From NCBI GenBank assembly GCA_002633005.1, contig NMRA01000255.1, positions 549,605 through 593,599 of the forward strand: 43,995 bases of DNA, read 5' to 3'. Numbering within the stretch: position 1 is the first letter of the stretch; every line of letters starts with the position of its first letter. Shown here piece after piece: positions 21,501-32,300 of the stretch. Below the pieces are notes generated by a model. It was not told the origin of the DNA. It saw only the letters and a program-made list of their open reading frames with translations, and made no database searches. This stretch comes from Phoronis australis. Taxonomy: Eukaryota; Phoronida; Phoronidae. Position numbers and translations under genes: made by a program.

Positions 21501-24500
21501 ATCTTAATTGATTAAAATTTGTTGTGATTTTAACTGATCCTTGATTTGTTTATTTTTAGTTTTGTCTTTCAGACGCATAAGTAGCTTGACAATTGTGGGC
21601 TTTTATTTGTAGACACGGGTGCAAGAGGAAAATCTACGAAAGCAGGAAGAGTCTATTAAAAAGCAGGAAGCAATGCGGAAATGTAAGCTCTCATACCGTG
21701 TTCATTTGTCTTCTTTGGCTGTTTAGTACCGCTACAAGTTCTAGTTGGCTTTCAGCTGTCTGCAATGGTCAGTTTTTGGTGGTCGGGTGGCATTAATTGT
21801 TGACCGTAGGTTTATGTTGCTGGCTTTAATTTATGTTCCTCTTAAGTTGTTAGCTGTAAACAGTAAACAAAATTTAAGCCATAAGACGAGTCAGATATAC
21901 TGATTGTGAGTGGATCGTGCTTCTTCTTGTCAGCGACAATGTATTCAACGTCTTTATGACATGTTAGATGTTTAGAAAACACTAAGTGTTTATTTACCAA
22001 AATGTTTTTGTGAGTCTAACAATTGCCTGATGTAGTGTGCAATATCTTGCCAATAGCAGGTGTGGCCTCCTAGCCAGGAGTTGAGACTGTCTGTTACTAG
22101 GTTTCACTGTGAGTTTCTTGTCTCTACAAATACAGCGACCATTGAGCATGAGGCAGAATTGCGCCATAAGAACGAGATGTTAAAGCTTGAGGCAGAAATG
22201 AAGGCCAAAGGCAAGATTGATCGAGAAAACCAAGACCTAAACCTGGAGCAGATCAGGCTGAAGGCAGCAGAACACAGGCAGACTGTGTTGGAGGGTATTA
22301 AGTAAGACAAAGTTTTGTGTATTCAGTTAAAACTGAACAAAAAATCTGACTTGAAGTCTTGAGCATCAGATGATTGCTTATGTATGAGTCTTCAGATAAG
22401 TACATTGGCGTGTAATTAGGGTGATGCAAAAGACAAGGGTGGGCTTATGTCCAGGTGGGCTTGTATCGGACATTTTTGGTTTGGCTTCTGCGTCAAGTAG
22501 AGTGGCACAAAGTGCACTACCTGTTGAACTGGAGTGTGAATCTTGACTCGCCTGCCATGCACTTGAAAGCTGTCGTTGATCTTTGTTCTACAGCAGTTGA
22601 TAAGTGTTGACAGTTTTTGGTAGAGACTAGTCAATTCCAGTCTCTTGTGACACTTGATTAGCCCTCTCAACAATCTGGTATAGAGTGATCTGGCTATCTC
22701 TATTTTGGATTAGATAACGCTATGGTGGATGCAGCTAGTTGTTTACTGTTATTGGTTGTATTTTAGGTCATTGAACAAATCTCAAGTATAGACTTAGTCT
22801 TATTTATTTTATAAGTACTGTATTTGATGATGTGGTATGCTGTACATCTTCCCCTCATTTCTTTCCTCTAGAACTGCTGGCTCTGTGTTAGGGGCTGGAT
22901 TCCAGGCATTCATCAGTGACTGGGACAAAGTATCGGCCACGGCAGCAGGACTTAGTCTTCTCGCTGTTGGTGTCTATGCTGCCAAATTCGGCACTGGTGT
23001 CGCCGCTAGGTACATTGAGGCCCGGGTTGGTAAACCTTCGCTAGTCAGAGAGACATCGAGGCTCACAGCTTTCTCAGCTCTGAGGCATCCAATACAGGTA
23101 CAGTTGTGAAGCACAAATTTCTTACTGAATACCTATATATGTCAGGTAAAAGGAAGTAACTTAATTACACTATTGGTCATAGGCAACAGAGTTGCAACTC
23201 CGATATTTCGATGTGGAAGTCCCAGAAGAGGTGCCACTTTCTGGTTAGCAGACGATTTGCTGAAAGTAAAACCATAACTCACCCCTGACACCAGTGGTGA
23301 ATAGTGACTTCTCAGCCAATAGTGTGCGTACGATCACAGATTTTTATTCGTTGAGAATATACAAAGTTGGCGTTCCATGTACTATATATGTGCGTGTGTG
23401 CGTGCGTGTGTGTAGTGCAGTGTTCTCCACAACCTGTTTTGACTCATCACTTCGCTAAATATTGCTGTGACGAGATTGGCTTACACAACATAATTCAGAT
23501 CTCTGACTCATCACAATATTTTTCATTTCATACATAATGTTTGTCGTCCTTGAAACATTCACTCATCCTATTTCTGTAGATGTGTATTTGCTTTACAGAC
23601 AGTTAAAAGAATAAGGTCAAAACCCCAAGATGCGTTAAAAGGCATAATACTCGATGTAAGTATGGGTATCTCAGGGCTTGGAATTTTCCGCAGAAACGCG
23701 GATTTCCGCTTTTTTCAAATGTGCTTTCCGCTTTTTTTATAATATTTCCGCGTAAAAAAATTTTTATTCCTCCTGATTTTTGTGGGGAAAGGTTCACACT
23801 GACCATTTCAAGGCTGGTTATCGGGCAAGATTTGGGCCGTAAAAGTTTCAAAGTTTCCGCGTTTTTTGTCATTGGTCATTCCAAGCCCTGGTATCTTCAT
23901 TTGGTCTGCTTTTCTTTAAAATCATATTTCAATCACTATTTTCCAAAATATCAGCGGCTTGTTTAAAATTTCTGATTCATATGGTTGTAGAGTATTTTGT
24001 GTGTAAGCAGACAATGCATGGTTTTACATGTAACTTGGTTGGAGATGGACTTTTACTTTGTTTTTAAATTCTTTGCCATCACCATGTTTTCAAATCACCG
24101 TTTTGTCAATTAGTGAGATGTCTGTGAATGTAAGAAATTGCGTCATGGTTTCATTAACTGTCCGTCTTGACCATCACAGAGTATTTGTTTTAATACCGCC
24201 ACAACTGATGTGTGTGGCACGACTGAGCTGTGTGGTTTAGTTGTTTTCAATATTGGTCAGCTGTGCTGAGTCGAACCTACCAGCTCCACAGTGGTAGCTA
24301 ATTGGCCTGTTGCTGAGCCAAATCCCATGAGTTAAATGACTAGTAAGAGTATTTTAAGTTCAATACAAGGATAGACATCAGTCATGGTTTCAGCAAATGT
24401 CTGGCAGACAAAGATGAGAATTGGTGATTTATAATTAAATCACGAAAACACAACGGAATTTGTTGTTTTATAGCTCTGGTCAAAGGTACCAACTTGGTGA

Positions 24501-27500
24501 AGTCTGTCCTATCCATAAACTGTAAGACCAATACTACGCCTTTGATTGATTTCTAAGGTTTTAAACAATTATGTTGAGAATTGCTCGGATACTAATTTCA
24601 TGTTGAACATGCTGTTACAAGAGGTCTGTTATGCGTTAAGTGTATTTGAATTTGTTTTGCACTCAGCCACTGCTGGAAGAGAGGCTCCGAGACATTGCTA
24701 TAGCAACGAGACATACGAAAAAGAACAACGGAACGTACAGAAACATACTAATGCATGGTCCCCCTGGAACCGGGAAAACCATGTTTGTCAAGGTAACGCG
24801 TAGTACGACAGCGAACAATGACGGTATATTGAACTTGCTCGTTCAATTGTAGTGTTTGCTGTGTCTGCATACAATGTTTTCACTCATTCGCTCCCCTATG
24901 TCTGTATGTGAAGCTGGATTTGAAACCTTTTCTTTCAAATGGTTACACCTCGTGGTGCCTGAAAGTGAAAAGTTGCAAAATTACTAGACATGTAGATGAA
25001 AGGTGTCACTTTCAAATTATTGTTTGGAGTGAACATCATTCTACATGATCATTATATGGTGCTAAACAAGTGACGTTTGATCCGTTTTCTTTTGACCATT
25101 TGTTACTGCAAGCAAAAAGAGCACTGTCCACATACACGGTTCAAGTTTTCAAATTAAAATAGATACAGTCATAATTTGACCCAAAAATATTACTATCCAT
25201 TCTTTTCGGCTATAACCCCTTTCAATTCTGGCTTAATGTCGACAAAATCTGAACCGGTGGTGATCCACACACTGTCAAAGTCTGAACCAGTGTGGATCCA
25301 CACACTATCAAAATCGCGACAACTTATTCTGCAAGTCCGTTCACATTAAACTGATTAAATTTCGACAAACTGCTATTTTATTATGGCAAAAGTTCGTCTG
25401 AACTGACGAATAATTCTTGCCAGAAGTTTATCATAGTTTGGTGGAATTTGATAGAGTTGTTTTGATTTCTAGTTTATTCTAAAAACCTAACTGTATCTAC
25501 TTGTGACATTAAACACTACACTAGCTTCTGCAAATTTGAGCTTTCTCAAGGTCCTCTCGTACATTACACTGTCTTGCTCTTGTATAGACATGCGATACAA
25601 CAGCTGCCCGATATTCATCGATGACAAAAATGCATAATGTACATTTAATCCTGGATCTCCCATCTGGACATCCATCGTCGTCGGACAAGAAGATTTGAAA
25701 CATCTGGTGTGAAAACATACACAAACATGTGGAGACACCTATTGGATGCTAATAGGTGTTGTGTTAAATACCACTTGCTTTATAAGAAAATTTGCTGCCA
25801 GTGTACACAAATGTTAACTGCAACTATACAGTAGTCTGTGATGCCTAATCATTGTTCCTGGTCTGTCACAGAGTTTAGCCGCCCACTCTGGTATGGACTA
25901 TGCCATCATGACAGGGGGTGACGTGGCTCCCATGGGGCGTGACGGAGTCACTGCCATGCATAAGGTCTTTGACTGGGCTTCCACTAGTAGACGAGGGTAA
26001 GGGGACGTTGATTGTTTATTGGATATTTATTGCACTTCTCACATATTAACTGGATTCTGTCGCCTGACACAAGTTGGACTTAAAGAAATCTTGTATCCGT
26101 CTGTTAAGGCACATTTCATCATAAATTGGAACCTGTTATAGTTAAAACTGCATAATTTCGTTTACATAAGTCGTAATTTATCAATTATCTTTCTGTTTAT
26201 CATCTGCCTGTCCGTACAGCCCTTAACTTGTCCAATCTTTGATGACCACAGAAAGATTGTATTTGAATGATAATTTTGCCTCCATACTGCCGCGTTAAAT
26301 CCTTGTGCATGATGTGTGTTTTCGTGGCTTTCAACTATTAGAGAATTATTTGGTTTCATGGGGTGACCCTTACACTCAGTGATGCTTGTAGCCAGGTGCC
26401 CTTGGTGATGAAGCTATTCAACTACCAAAATTATACTTTCAGTACTGTTCTTCAGTCCATTTGCATTTTGGTATTGAATAGTCTAAGGTAATATAGCCGA
26501 GCGTCCATCTCATTCTGTCGCAAAATGGCTTAATTCTGACTGGGCCTCACTAAGTGTCGCAATGTTGGTATAGCTTAGTTCTGACTGGACCTTGTGTTAA
26601 AGTCCTGAAGTCTGCTCTCCAGTGTAGCATTGGCGTGTGAATCTTAGTGTGAGCTATTACGTCATGGGTTAATTAATCTATTGGCCAGTGCGCACATAAA
26701 TACTGCTCAGATATATGGTTGTAAAAGAGAGAGTAACCATTTTTTAGTCAGGAGATGAAATACTGTGGTGTGTTAAGGTGGATGAGTGACTTTTGCCTTA
26801 TTTCAGAGTTTTGTTATTTGTGGACGAAGCAGATGCATTTCTCAGGAAAAGAAGCACGGTAGGAACCAGTCTTACACTATTTACCTTCTCAGCAAGCTAG
26901 CAACCAGTTGTGAACTGTTGTCCTTCTTAAAAGTATACATCGTGTCTGTTACAAATAGTTATTTTGACCTTCCATTGATGATTATGTTAATTTTATTGTG
27001 TTTTCAGGAAATGATTAGCGAAGACATGAGAGCTACATTGAATGCGTTCTTGTACAGAACTGGTGAGCAGTCTAACAAGTGAGTTCATAGGGTTCTCTGA
27101 ATTTGTATGTTTCCTTTGAAATACTTTTTATTCTGGTGACATTTTCCTGATCCTGATTGCTAGTGTCTATACACACGTGTAGGCTTTGGCTACAAGCCAG
27201 CCAAAGTCAACAATTATTTGTGGTATGATATGTGAATTTGTTTTCATTAATATTTGTGTCGAAGTCGTCTGATAAATGTCTCATTCTGTACATGTGGTGG
27301 AAGTGTTGCAGTACATGGTCAAAGTACTGCAATAATACATGGCCTTCGATGGACTGTACCGTCAGCTGGTAGGAGCTTGGTCGAGCTGTCCACAGAATGC
27401 CTTGAATTGCCTCACCACATGGGTTGCCCTCAAACACTTCATATTTTTACTCTAGAGTCAGCATGGTGGCAGAGAAAACAGAATACAAATTCTTCAATTT

Positions 27501-30500
27501 TGGACTAGGTGAAATTTCACATTGTCATATAGAAATAACTTTCACTTCTTAGTATTGATTAAATAGAATTTCATAAAAGTTTGAGCATTTGCAGCAATGC
27601 AGCAAGTCATTACAGAAAAATGGCATTTTTGTTTCAAATTGAAGATTTTTTACCATAGATTTAAACTCCACCTGCCAAACGATGACTAGTTGAATGAGGA
27701 CTTCACCTGAATGAACCTACTTGCGACATGAGTTACTTTTCATTTCTTACGAGCATCCACACGTGTCTAAAATGTTGTCAATTTTTGTCTGCAGATTCAT
27801 GCTGGTCTTGGCCAGTAACCAGCCAGAGCAGTTTGACTGGGCCATCAACGATCGACTGGACGAGATGGTGGAATTTGACACCCCGGGGCGAGAGGAGCGT
27901 GAGAGGATGGTGCGGCACTACTTTGAGCATTATGTGTTGAAGCCAGCCGCTGAAGGCAAAAGGTGACGGCTTAGTAATTCTTAGATGCAATGCAGAAGAG
28001 ACCTTAGCCAAGCGTTATCATGTCTTTCTGTGTGAATGTGTTTGTTATGCTTTGTTTCTATTCAGAGTGAGAGACATGTTGAGTTTCACAGGTGTGAGCT
28101 GGTTTGTTTGTATTGGTAACCTGAGTGACCACCACACATTATGATAGTTACTATAGGTTTGTACTTCACTGGCCATTGCTGGCATCACAGCTGTAGTTAC
28201 TCGTCTTGAACATGGCACAAATGATGATCCTTACTGGTTAAAAATTGTTACATATTTTTTTGTTTATGGTATTTGTGATTGGAAGTGAATGATTATGTAG
28301 TCCAGTAATTCTCGTTGTGATATTTTACAGGAGGTTAAAGGTTGCTGAGTTCGACTATGGTGCTAAATGTTCGGAAATTGCCAGTAACACAGCAGGGCTT
28401 TCGGGTCGTGAGATTGCCAAGATCGGCGTGGCATGGCAGGTAATGTTCAAAGTTCACAATAAAACCTGTTGCTTGTTTCATGGTGGGTAAAATGACATGC
28501 TACAGTAGTCTTCAAAATGAAATGGACAGACTTTGACAGAGCTCTATCACACTCTGTCGAAGTGTGGCGAACTTTTTGCCAGAATTATTAGTCATCTTTT
28601 TCTGGGCATCTGGCATCTGCGGCTGTATCTACTAAACCCTTTGCAGGACCATAATGAGATTTCGGTTGGCAGATGTGTTTCTATGAAGATGATGACAAAT
28701 GACCACGATTTTCGAATCGATTCGACAATAGCTCTGCCCCCTAGTGACAATTTTAGTGTTGTACATTTGCCTCTGTATCTTCATGGATTTTCATAAATTT
28801 AGTAAGTGGGACGGTTTGTATTAAAGAGACGATGAGACCTTCCCGTTTTCTTACAGATATAACTTATTCTGCACCACCTGGTGACAATGTAAACGAATTT
28901 TCAGTACGTTTTTATGTACGCTTTTTTATCCACCAAACCACTAAACGGATCATTATGAATATTGCCAGATGTTTTCCTGATGAGAAGACCGCAGCTGACA
29001 CTGATTTTCGGTCCGGTTCAACAACTGTGGCGACCCCAAGTGGCGTTTTTTGTTTTTGCATCCACAGCTGTGTCGCCTTAACTCTTTGGAGGATCTTTCT
29101 GAAATGTGGCAGATATCCTCCTATGATAATGGATGATGACGAGTTTCAGACCATTCCGACTAAAGGTGTGCCCTCTATTGGAAATTTTATTTTTTTTTGT
29201 TTTCCTCTGTATCTTTAGAATTCGTGGATGGATTTTTCTGAAGTTTGTCAAATAGGCTGCTATTAAGGCGACAGCTATGCCTTTCCATTTTGGTCTGATT
29301 CCATTGTTTAGCGTCTACCTCTTTATCTGCCAAACTAGTTAAAGGATCCTTATGTATCGTAGCACTTGTGTTCCTGATGAGAAGAGTATGGCTGATGTCA
29401 ATTTTTGGACATATCTGACATCTGTGACGTCCCCTAGCGGTGATTTCATATTTTTGCAACCATTGCTGCAGCTGCTGATTCCTTTGCATGGTGTTTGTGA
29501 ATTTTTGCAAGTGTTTTCCTATACATGTGACAATGGCTGCATCATGACTTTTTGAATGGCTCTTACTTCCACTATGCACCCCTCCTGTAGCAATTTTAAT
29601 TTTTACATTTGCCTTTATATCTTCTGTCAGAGTTCCTCAATGTTTTTTTTTTTGAAATTTGGCAAACAATTAATTGTCTATTGTGAAGATTACAGCATCT
29701 GTCTAATTTGTGATGGATTCAATTCTGTGCCATGCAGTGACCATGTTAATTAATATTGTGTCTGCTTTTTTCCCGTCTGCTTCTGTATCTGCCAAACCAC
29801 TCAGAGGATCGTTGTGAAAATTGGCAGATGTGTTCCTATTGCCATGAGCACGACTGGCGCGGATTTTCAGATGGATCCATCGTAATTGTGGTGCCCCCTA
29901 GTGACTTTAGTTTTGCTTTTGGGGCTGTATCTACTAAACCCCTTGCAGGATCACAATTTGTCAAGCCTGTTCCTGTTAACTTGACAATAGACAGACTACT
30001 AGTGTGCCCTCTAATGGCAATTTGTTTTATTTAACATCTGCTTCTGTATCTTTGGAATTCTGTGGTGGATTTTCATGAAATTTGACAAATTGCTCTTATA
30101 ATAAAGAGAGGACGAAGCTATCTCAATTTTGGACATGTTTGATGTACTGTGTACCATCTAATGGCCATTTTAATTATACTCAAAAATACGGTTAGAAGCC
30201 CACCATTTCCATTGTGGTCTTGGGTGCATTTCAAGGCTCTGTGTTGCTCTTGTTTTTCAATGTAGTCGAATTAATCTGAAAGTTATTGCGCCTAGACGGT
30301 AATTGTTTATTTGTGAGTAAGTTGTCACAATTTCAACGAAGTGCATGGAGCTACACCTGTCAAAATGTTGCTGAGATTTGGCCTACATCTACATTGAAAC
30401 AAATTTTGTTATTGGCTGGTTTAACATTACATAGCAATTTAAACAAAAGCTGTCTTCAATCCCAACCTTTTCTCTTCAGGCATCAGCGTATGCATCGGAG

Positions 30501-30674
30501 GACGGGATACTTACTCAGCAGATCATTGACGACCGAGTTGCGGATGCTGTGAAGCAGCACGCCCAGAAGGTTGCATGGCAGCATGAACAGGAACTGAAGA
30601 GTGAGGGGGGTCAAGGCTACAAATCGTCCAAGGATGCGTCGACATACGTCCCACCCGAACACCAGCACCACTGA
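15590..30674 (+). CDS. ATAD3: ATAD3 mitochondrial AAA+ ATPase, 14 coding exons
   Basis: ATAD3 is an inner-membrane AAA+ ATPase that supports nucleoid organisation, cristae structure and cholesterol handling in mitochondria. Coding exons: 15590-15791, 20030-20106, 21026-21187, 21613-21682, 22136-22301, 22872-23097, 23599-23655, 24667-24792, 25872-25996, 26807-26858, 27008-27078, 27795-27962, 28331-28439, 30480-30674. All borders are GT-AG and phases agree, giving 1806 bp (601 residues plus stop), close to the usual ATAD3 length. The start is MSWLFGLNK, with a Gly/Pro-rich N-terminus. A charged Glu/Arg/Gln-rich coiled coil runs from about residue 55 to 225, and a small-residue hydrophobic membrane segment from about 247 to 263. 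The signature AALxHPIQ-type segment and SKPQDAL follow, then the AAA+ core (about 321-537) and a hydrophilic tail ending in EHQHH. The exon 3 donor (CAG/GTCTGA) is weak, but the next exon continues the protein in frame. Family assignment is by recognised motifs; exon borders are my reading. Confidence 0.95.
15911..16811 (+). mobile_element. Mutator-like (MULE-type) MITE with long inverted arms, copy A
   Basis: The element begins TAGGCAATGACCATCGCC and ends with its reverse complement, GGCGATGGTCATTGCCTA. The arms are about 270 bp (15911 to ~16180 and ~16541 to 16811). CCTGGCTGT occurs exactly at both flanks (15902-15910 and 16812-16820), a perfect 9-bp duplication. Long TIRs with 9-bp duplications are diagnostic of Mutator/MULE elements. 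The ~360-bp centre has no transposase frame. The left arm contains TATAAATA at 16037-16044, a possible promoter inside the arm. It sits in ATAD3 intron 1. Confidence 0.85.
16821..17143. other. Spacer between the two MULE-type copies
   Basis: The spacer is rich in ATCATG/AATCATAC words. TCATACACACGAG near 17025 is the reverse complement of CTCGTGTGTATGA near 17096-17108, a 13-bp inverted pair. It might be the remains of a further small element, but no ends or duplications were found. Confidence 0.35.
17153..18072 (-). mobile_element. Mutator-like (MULE-type) MITE, copy B in opposite orientation
   Basis: Same terminal sequence as copy A, with GGCTCAAAG at 17144-17152 and again at 18073-18081, an exact 9-bp duplication. 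The unique centre (about 17424-17804) is the reverse complement of the copy A centre, for example GCCATTGCGGTCTTG here against CAAGACCGCAATGGC there. So whole copies inserted independently in opposite directions, about 340 bp apart. TATAAATA recurs at 17279-17286. Open frames beginning MTIASVG in both copies are arm translations, not genes. Confidence 0.85.
18417..19397. mobile_element. Candidate hAT-like element (~980 bp) in ATAD3 intron 1
   Basis: The left end is CAGTAGCGGATCTAGG followed by a GGGGGGCCC run. The right end, read inward on the minus strand, is CATAGGCGGATTCAGG followed by GGGGGGGGGCCC. TGCTA occurs beside both ends (18412-18416 and 19398-19402), which may be a remnant of the target duplication. 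The interior holds a tRNA-like segment and AT-rich DNA, with no transposase seen. The two ends could instead come from separate old insertions. Confidence 0.4.
18644..18716 (-). repeat. tRNA-like sequence, probable SINE head or tRNA relic
   Basis: On the minus strand, GTGTAGTGGTAAAGC resembles an RNA polymerase III A box with a D arm. About 32 bases further on, AGTTCGAATCT resembles a B box (T arm). Stem pairing in the acceptor and anticodon arms is poor and I could not settle an anticodon, so this is not a working tRNA gene. A tRNA-derived SINE promoter is the best explanation. Confidence 0.5.
20277..20355. repeat. Dispersed repeat, copy in ATAD3 intron 2
   Basis: The words AGACTTTGAC, GAACTCTGTCAAACT, CTTGCCAAAATTATT follow in the same order as in 28503-28595 (intron 13: AGACTTTGAC, GAGCTCTATCACACT, TTTGCCAGAATTATT). 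Family unknown. Confidence 0.45.
23672..23890. mobile_element. hAT-like MITE in ATAD3 intron 7 (219 bp)
   Basis: The ends are CAGGGCTTGGAAT and ATTCCAAGCCCTG, perfect 13-bp inverted repeats. GTATCT flanks both sides (23666-23671 and 23891-23896), probably the readable part of a 6-8 bp duplication. The inside repeats TTTCCGC words and has no coding capacity. It lies only 16 bases past the exon 7 donor and does not touch the coding frame. Confidence 0.75.
24380..24540. repeat. Dispersed repeat shared with 40765-40925
   Basis: The sequence around TTTGTTGTTTTATAGCTC at 24460-24477, with upstream TGTCTGGCAGA and downstream GTCAAAG, follows the same order as at 40765-40925 (ATCTGGCAG, TTTGTTGTTTTATAGCTC, GTCAAAC). 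It is a diverged interspersed repeat in intron 7 of unknown class. Confidence 0.5.
24667..28439 (+). other. ATAD3: AAA+ ATPase core of ATAD3 (exons 8-13)
   Basis: These six exons encode the ATP-binding module. Exon 8 carries Walker A, GPPGTGKT, at residues 351-358. Exon 9 carries the ATAD3 signature [17 protein letters not shown]. Exon 10 carries Walker B, LLFVDEAD, at about 406-413, with the catalytic Asp-Glu pair at 410-411. Exon 12 carries sensor 1 (Asn 453 in LVLASNQPE) and the likely arginine finger (Arg 465 in AINDR). Exon 13 carries sensor 2 (GLSGRE, Arg 527). All catalytic residues expected of an active AAA+ ATPase are present, so the gene looks functional. Confidence 0.93.
25245..25320. 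repeat. Short tandem duplication in intron 8
   Basis: TCTGAACCGGTGGTGATCC is followed by ACACACTGTCAAA, then TCTGAACCAGTGTGGATCC with ACACACTATCAAA, a two-unit duplication of about 37 bp. No function is suggested. Confidence 0.6.
28530..30240. repeat. Diverged ~145-bp tandem satellite in ATAD3 intron 13
   Basis: A box like GTGGYGCCCCCTAGTGGCNATTTT recurs near 28735, 28872, 29029, 29168, 29428, 29576, 29891, 30003 and 30150. The intervals are about 110-160 bp or twice that. Between the boxes come ATTTTCGGA-type, CTGTATCT and TTGGCAGATGTGTTCCTAT-type segments in fixed order. It explains the long intron and the open frames in it. The same family makes up 4150-5560. Confidence 0.65.
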
Positions 30675-32300
30675 TGCTGGAGGAGCGTAGGGAAGTGAAT
30701 GGGGTGTCTTAATCTTGTCAGTATATTTAATTTAAAGGTACATATACCTCTTTATTCTGGTAGCCCATCAACCATATTTCGGAGAGGCTTTCTCCCTTAT
30801 TAGAAAATCTGATGTTTCTTTTGTCATTCCCGTTCATTTATATAAAACACGTGTTATAATGTGTTTGACTTTTTTGCCAAAAGCTATTTGGAGCTGTCAA
30901 AACTTGGCACATTCTTTGTGCTGTATGAGATTTAATTTTATTTAATGTTGCTGGCTGCTGGCATCTACCATGGATAGATCACTCGATGGTATTCGATCAC
31001 AAGAAGTCTTGCTTGCTCAATTAATGGAGTTGTCACGTTTTTGGTAATGCCAGAAACATTACGTAATAGCGATTGAATTTGATGATGTGGTTTAGTTGTA
31101 TCCTTGTTGAATGATTTATGTTCGTAACTTGTTTGATAGAATCATGGATTTATATGCATAGTAAAGTCATGCAAGTTCCTCTATTTCTGATTTTGAACAT
31201 TAAAGCTGCATTTCGCCCTGTTTAGCTGACTAAAATCAAAAATCAAATGGGTTTTTTACTCTCATAAAAACAGTTTTGTACTATTCCTTTCATTTAAGGA
31301 TTCTATGTTTCCGACCAAAAAGAAAACCTAAACCATCAGCGACTCGAGAAAACGCTTCAGAGTTCACTTGGGTTGGCCAACCCTTAAACTGTGGATACGA
31401 AAATGGAGTATGTACATGTATGCATTGCTTGTGACTTGAGTTCCCTGCAATAATGCTGGTAAGATTGGGTAAGCGTGGTAATGTTTTTAAGTCTTGAAAC
31501 GCTTTTTAAGAATTCAACATTGAAAGCTAAACTGATGAAATGCAACTTTAATATGAAATATTTATAGGATCTTGGGGAAGACATCTTTCATTTTCGTGTT
31601 CTTGTTTAGTGTATACATTGCCTGTGCTTTGAGCTGCTACCGTATTGGACTGCAATATAAGTTGGGATGAGCGTGGTAATGTTTTAAAAAACAAAGCAGG
31701 TTGGTTAAGAATTCAACATTGATAGCTAAGCAGCCTGGAAGTGCCCAATGCACTCGTTTTCAGCAATTTTCGACCTCATAAACATTGTTGAATTAGACTG
31801 CTTCAGGATGTTCCATGGGTTTTGTACCTCATTAAGTTAAAAGATCATTTCTGAGTTTGGGGAGATCTCAAAATCCTTGTTTTGGTGAGCGGGTTGCCAG
31901 CCTCTGTCATTTTTATGTCACATGACCGGTCCCATGATCACATGCAAAATGGAAGTATGATTTGATAGGTTGGAAGTGTGTATAGATGGACATAGTGTAC
32001 AAGTACAATGTATAGTATTGGGTAGAATCGTGTTAATACTGTGAGCATAATTAATGTCAATGTTAATAAAAATGAGAATCATGTCCCTATTACTCAGGTC
32101 AATAACTGTATTCTGATTATTTTGTATTTAACGGATTCGAGCAAGATGAGTTCTGTAACTTCTAATCAAAAACAGTTGGCATATCCACTGCCGTGGAGGA
32201 GAGTTGTTTGCTGTGTGCTTGTTGAGTTCATTAAAAGTAAAGTTAGACCGTGAATAATTTGGGACTCAAGTCAGTAGCTCACCAATAAAACTGTCAGATG
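30675..32300 (+). other. ATAD3: ATAD3 3' untranslated region and polyadenylation signals
   Basis: No coding region follows the stop codon here. Possible polyadenylation hexamers are ATTAAA near 31199, AATAAA near 32063 and AATAAA at 32284-32289. The last is followed by a GT-rich stretch, so it is the best candidate for the transcript end. A direct duplication lies inside (about 31420-31735, listed separately). The UTR end is inferred. Confidence 0.4.
31420..31735. repeat. Direct duplication in the ATAD3 3' region
   Basis: GCGTGGTAATGTTTT and then TTAAGAATTCAACATTGA-AGCTAA occur at 31473-31532 and again at 31671-31730, about 200 bp apart. Weaker matches before each suggest a duplicated unit of about 190-200 bp. 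Confidence 0.6.

Noticed and set aside
25487-25738. Minus-strand frames in ATAD3 intron 8 with IFVIDEY and LSDDDG motifs
   Set aside because: They looked faintly helicase- or transposase-like, but two overlapping frames compete and no catalytic motif set is complete.
28533-30034. Many open frames of 65-130 codons in intron 13
   Set aside because: They follow the tandem satellite and show repeat-derived words rather than a protein family.
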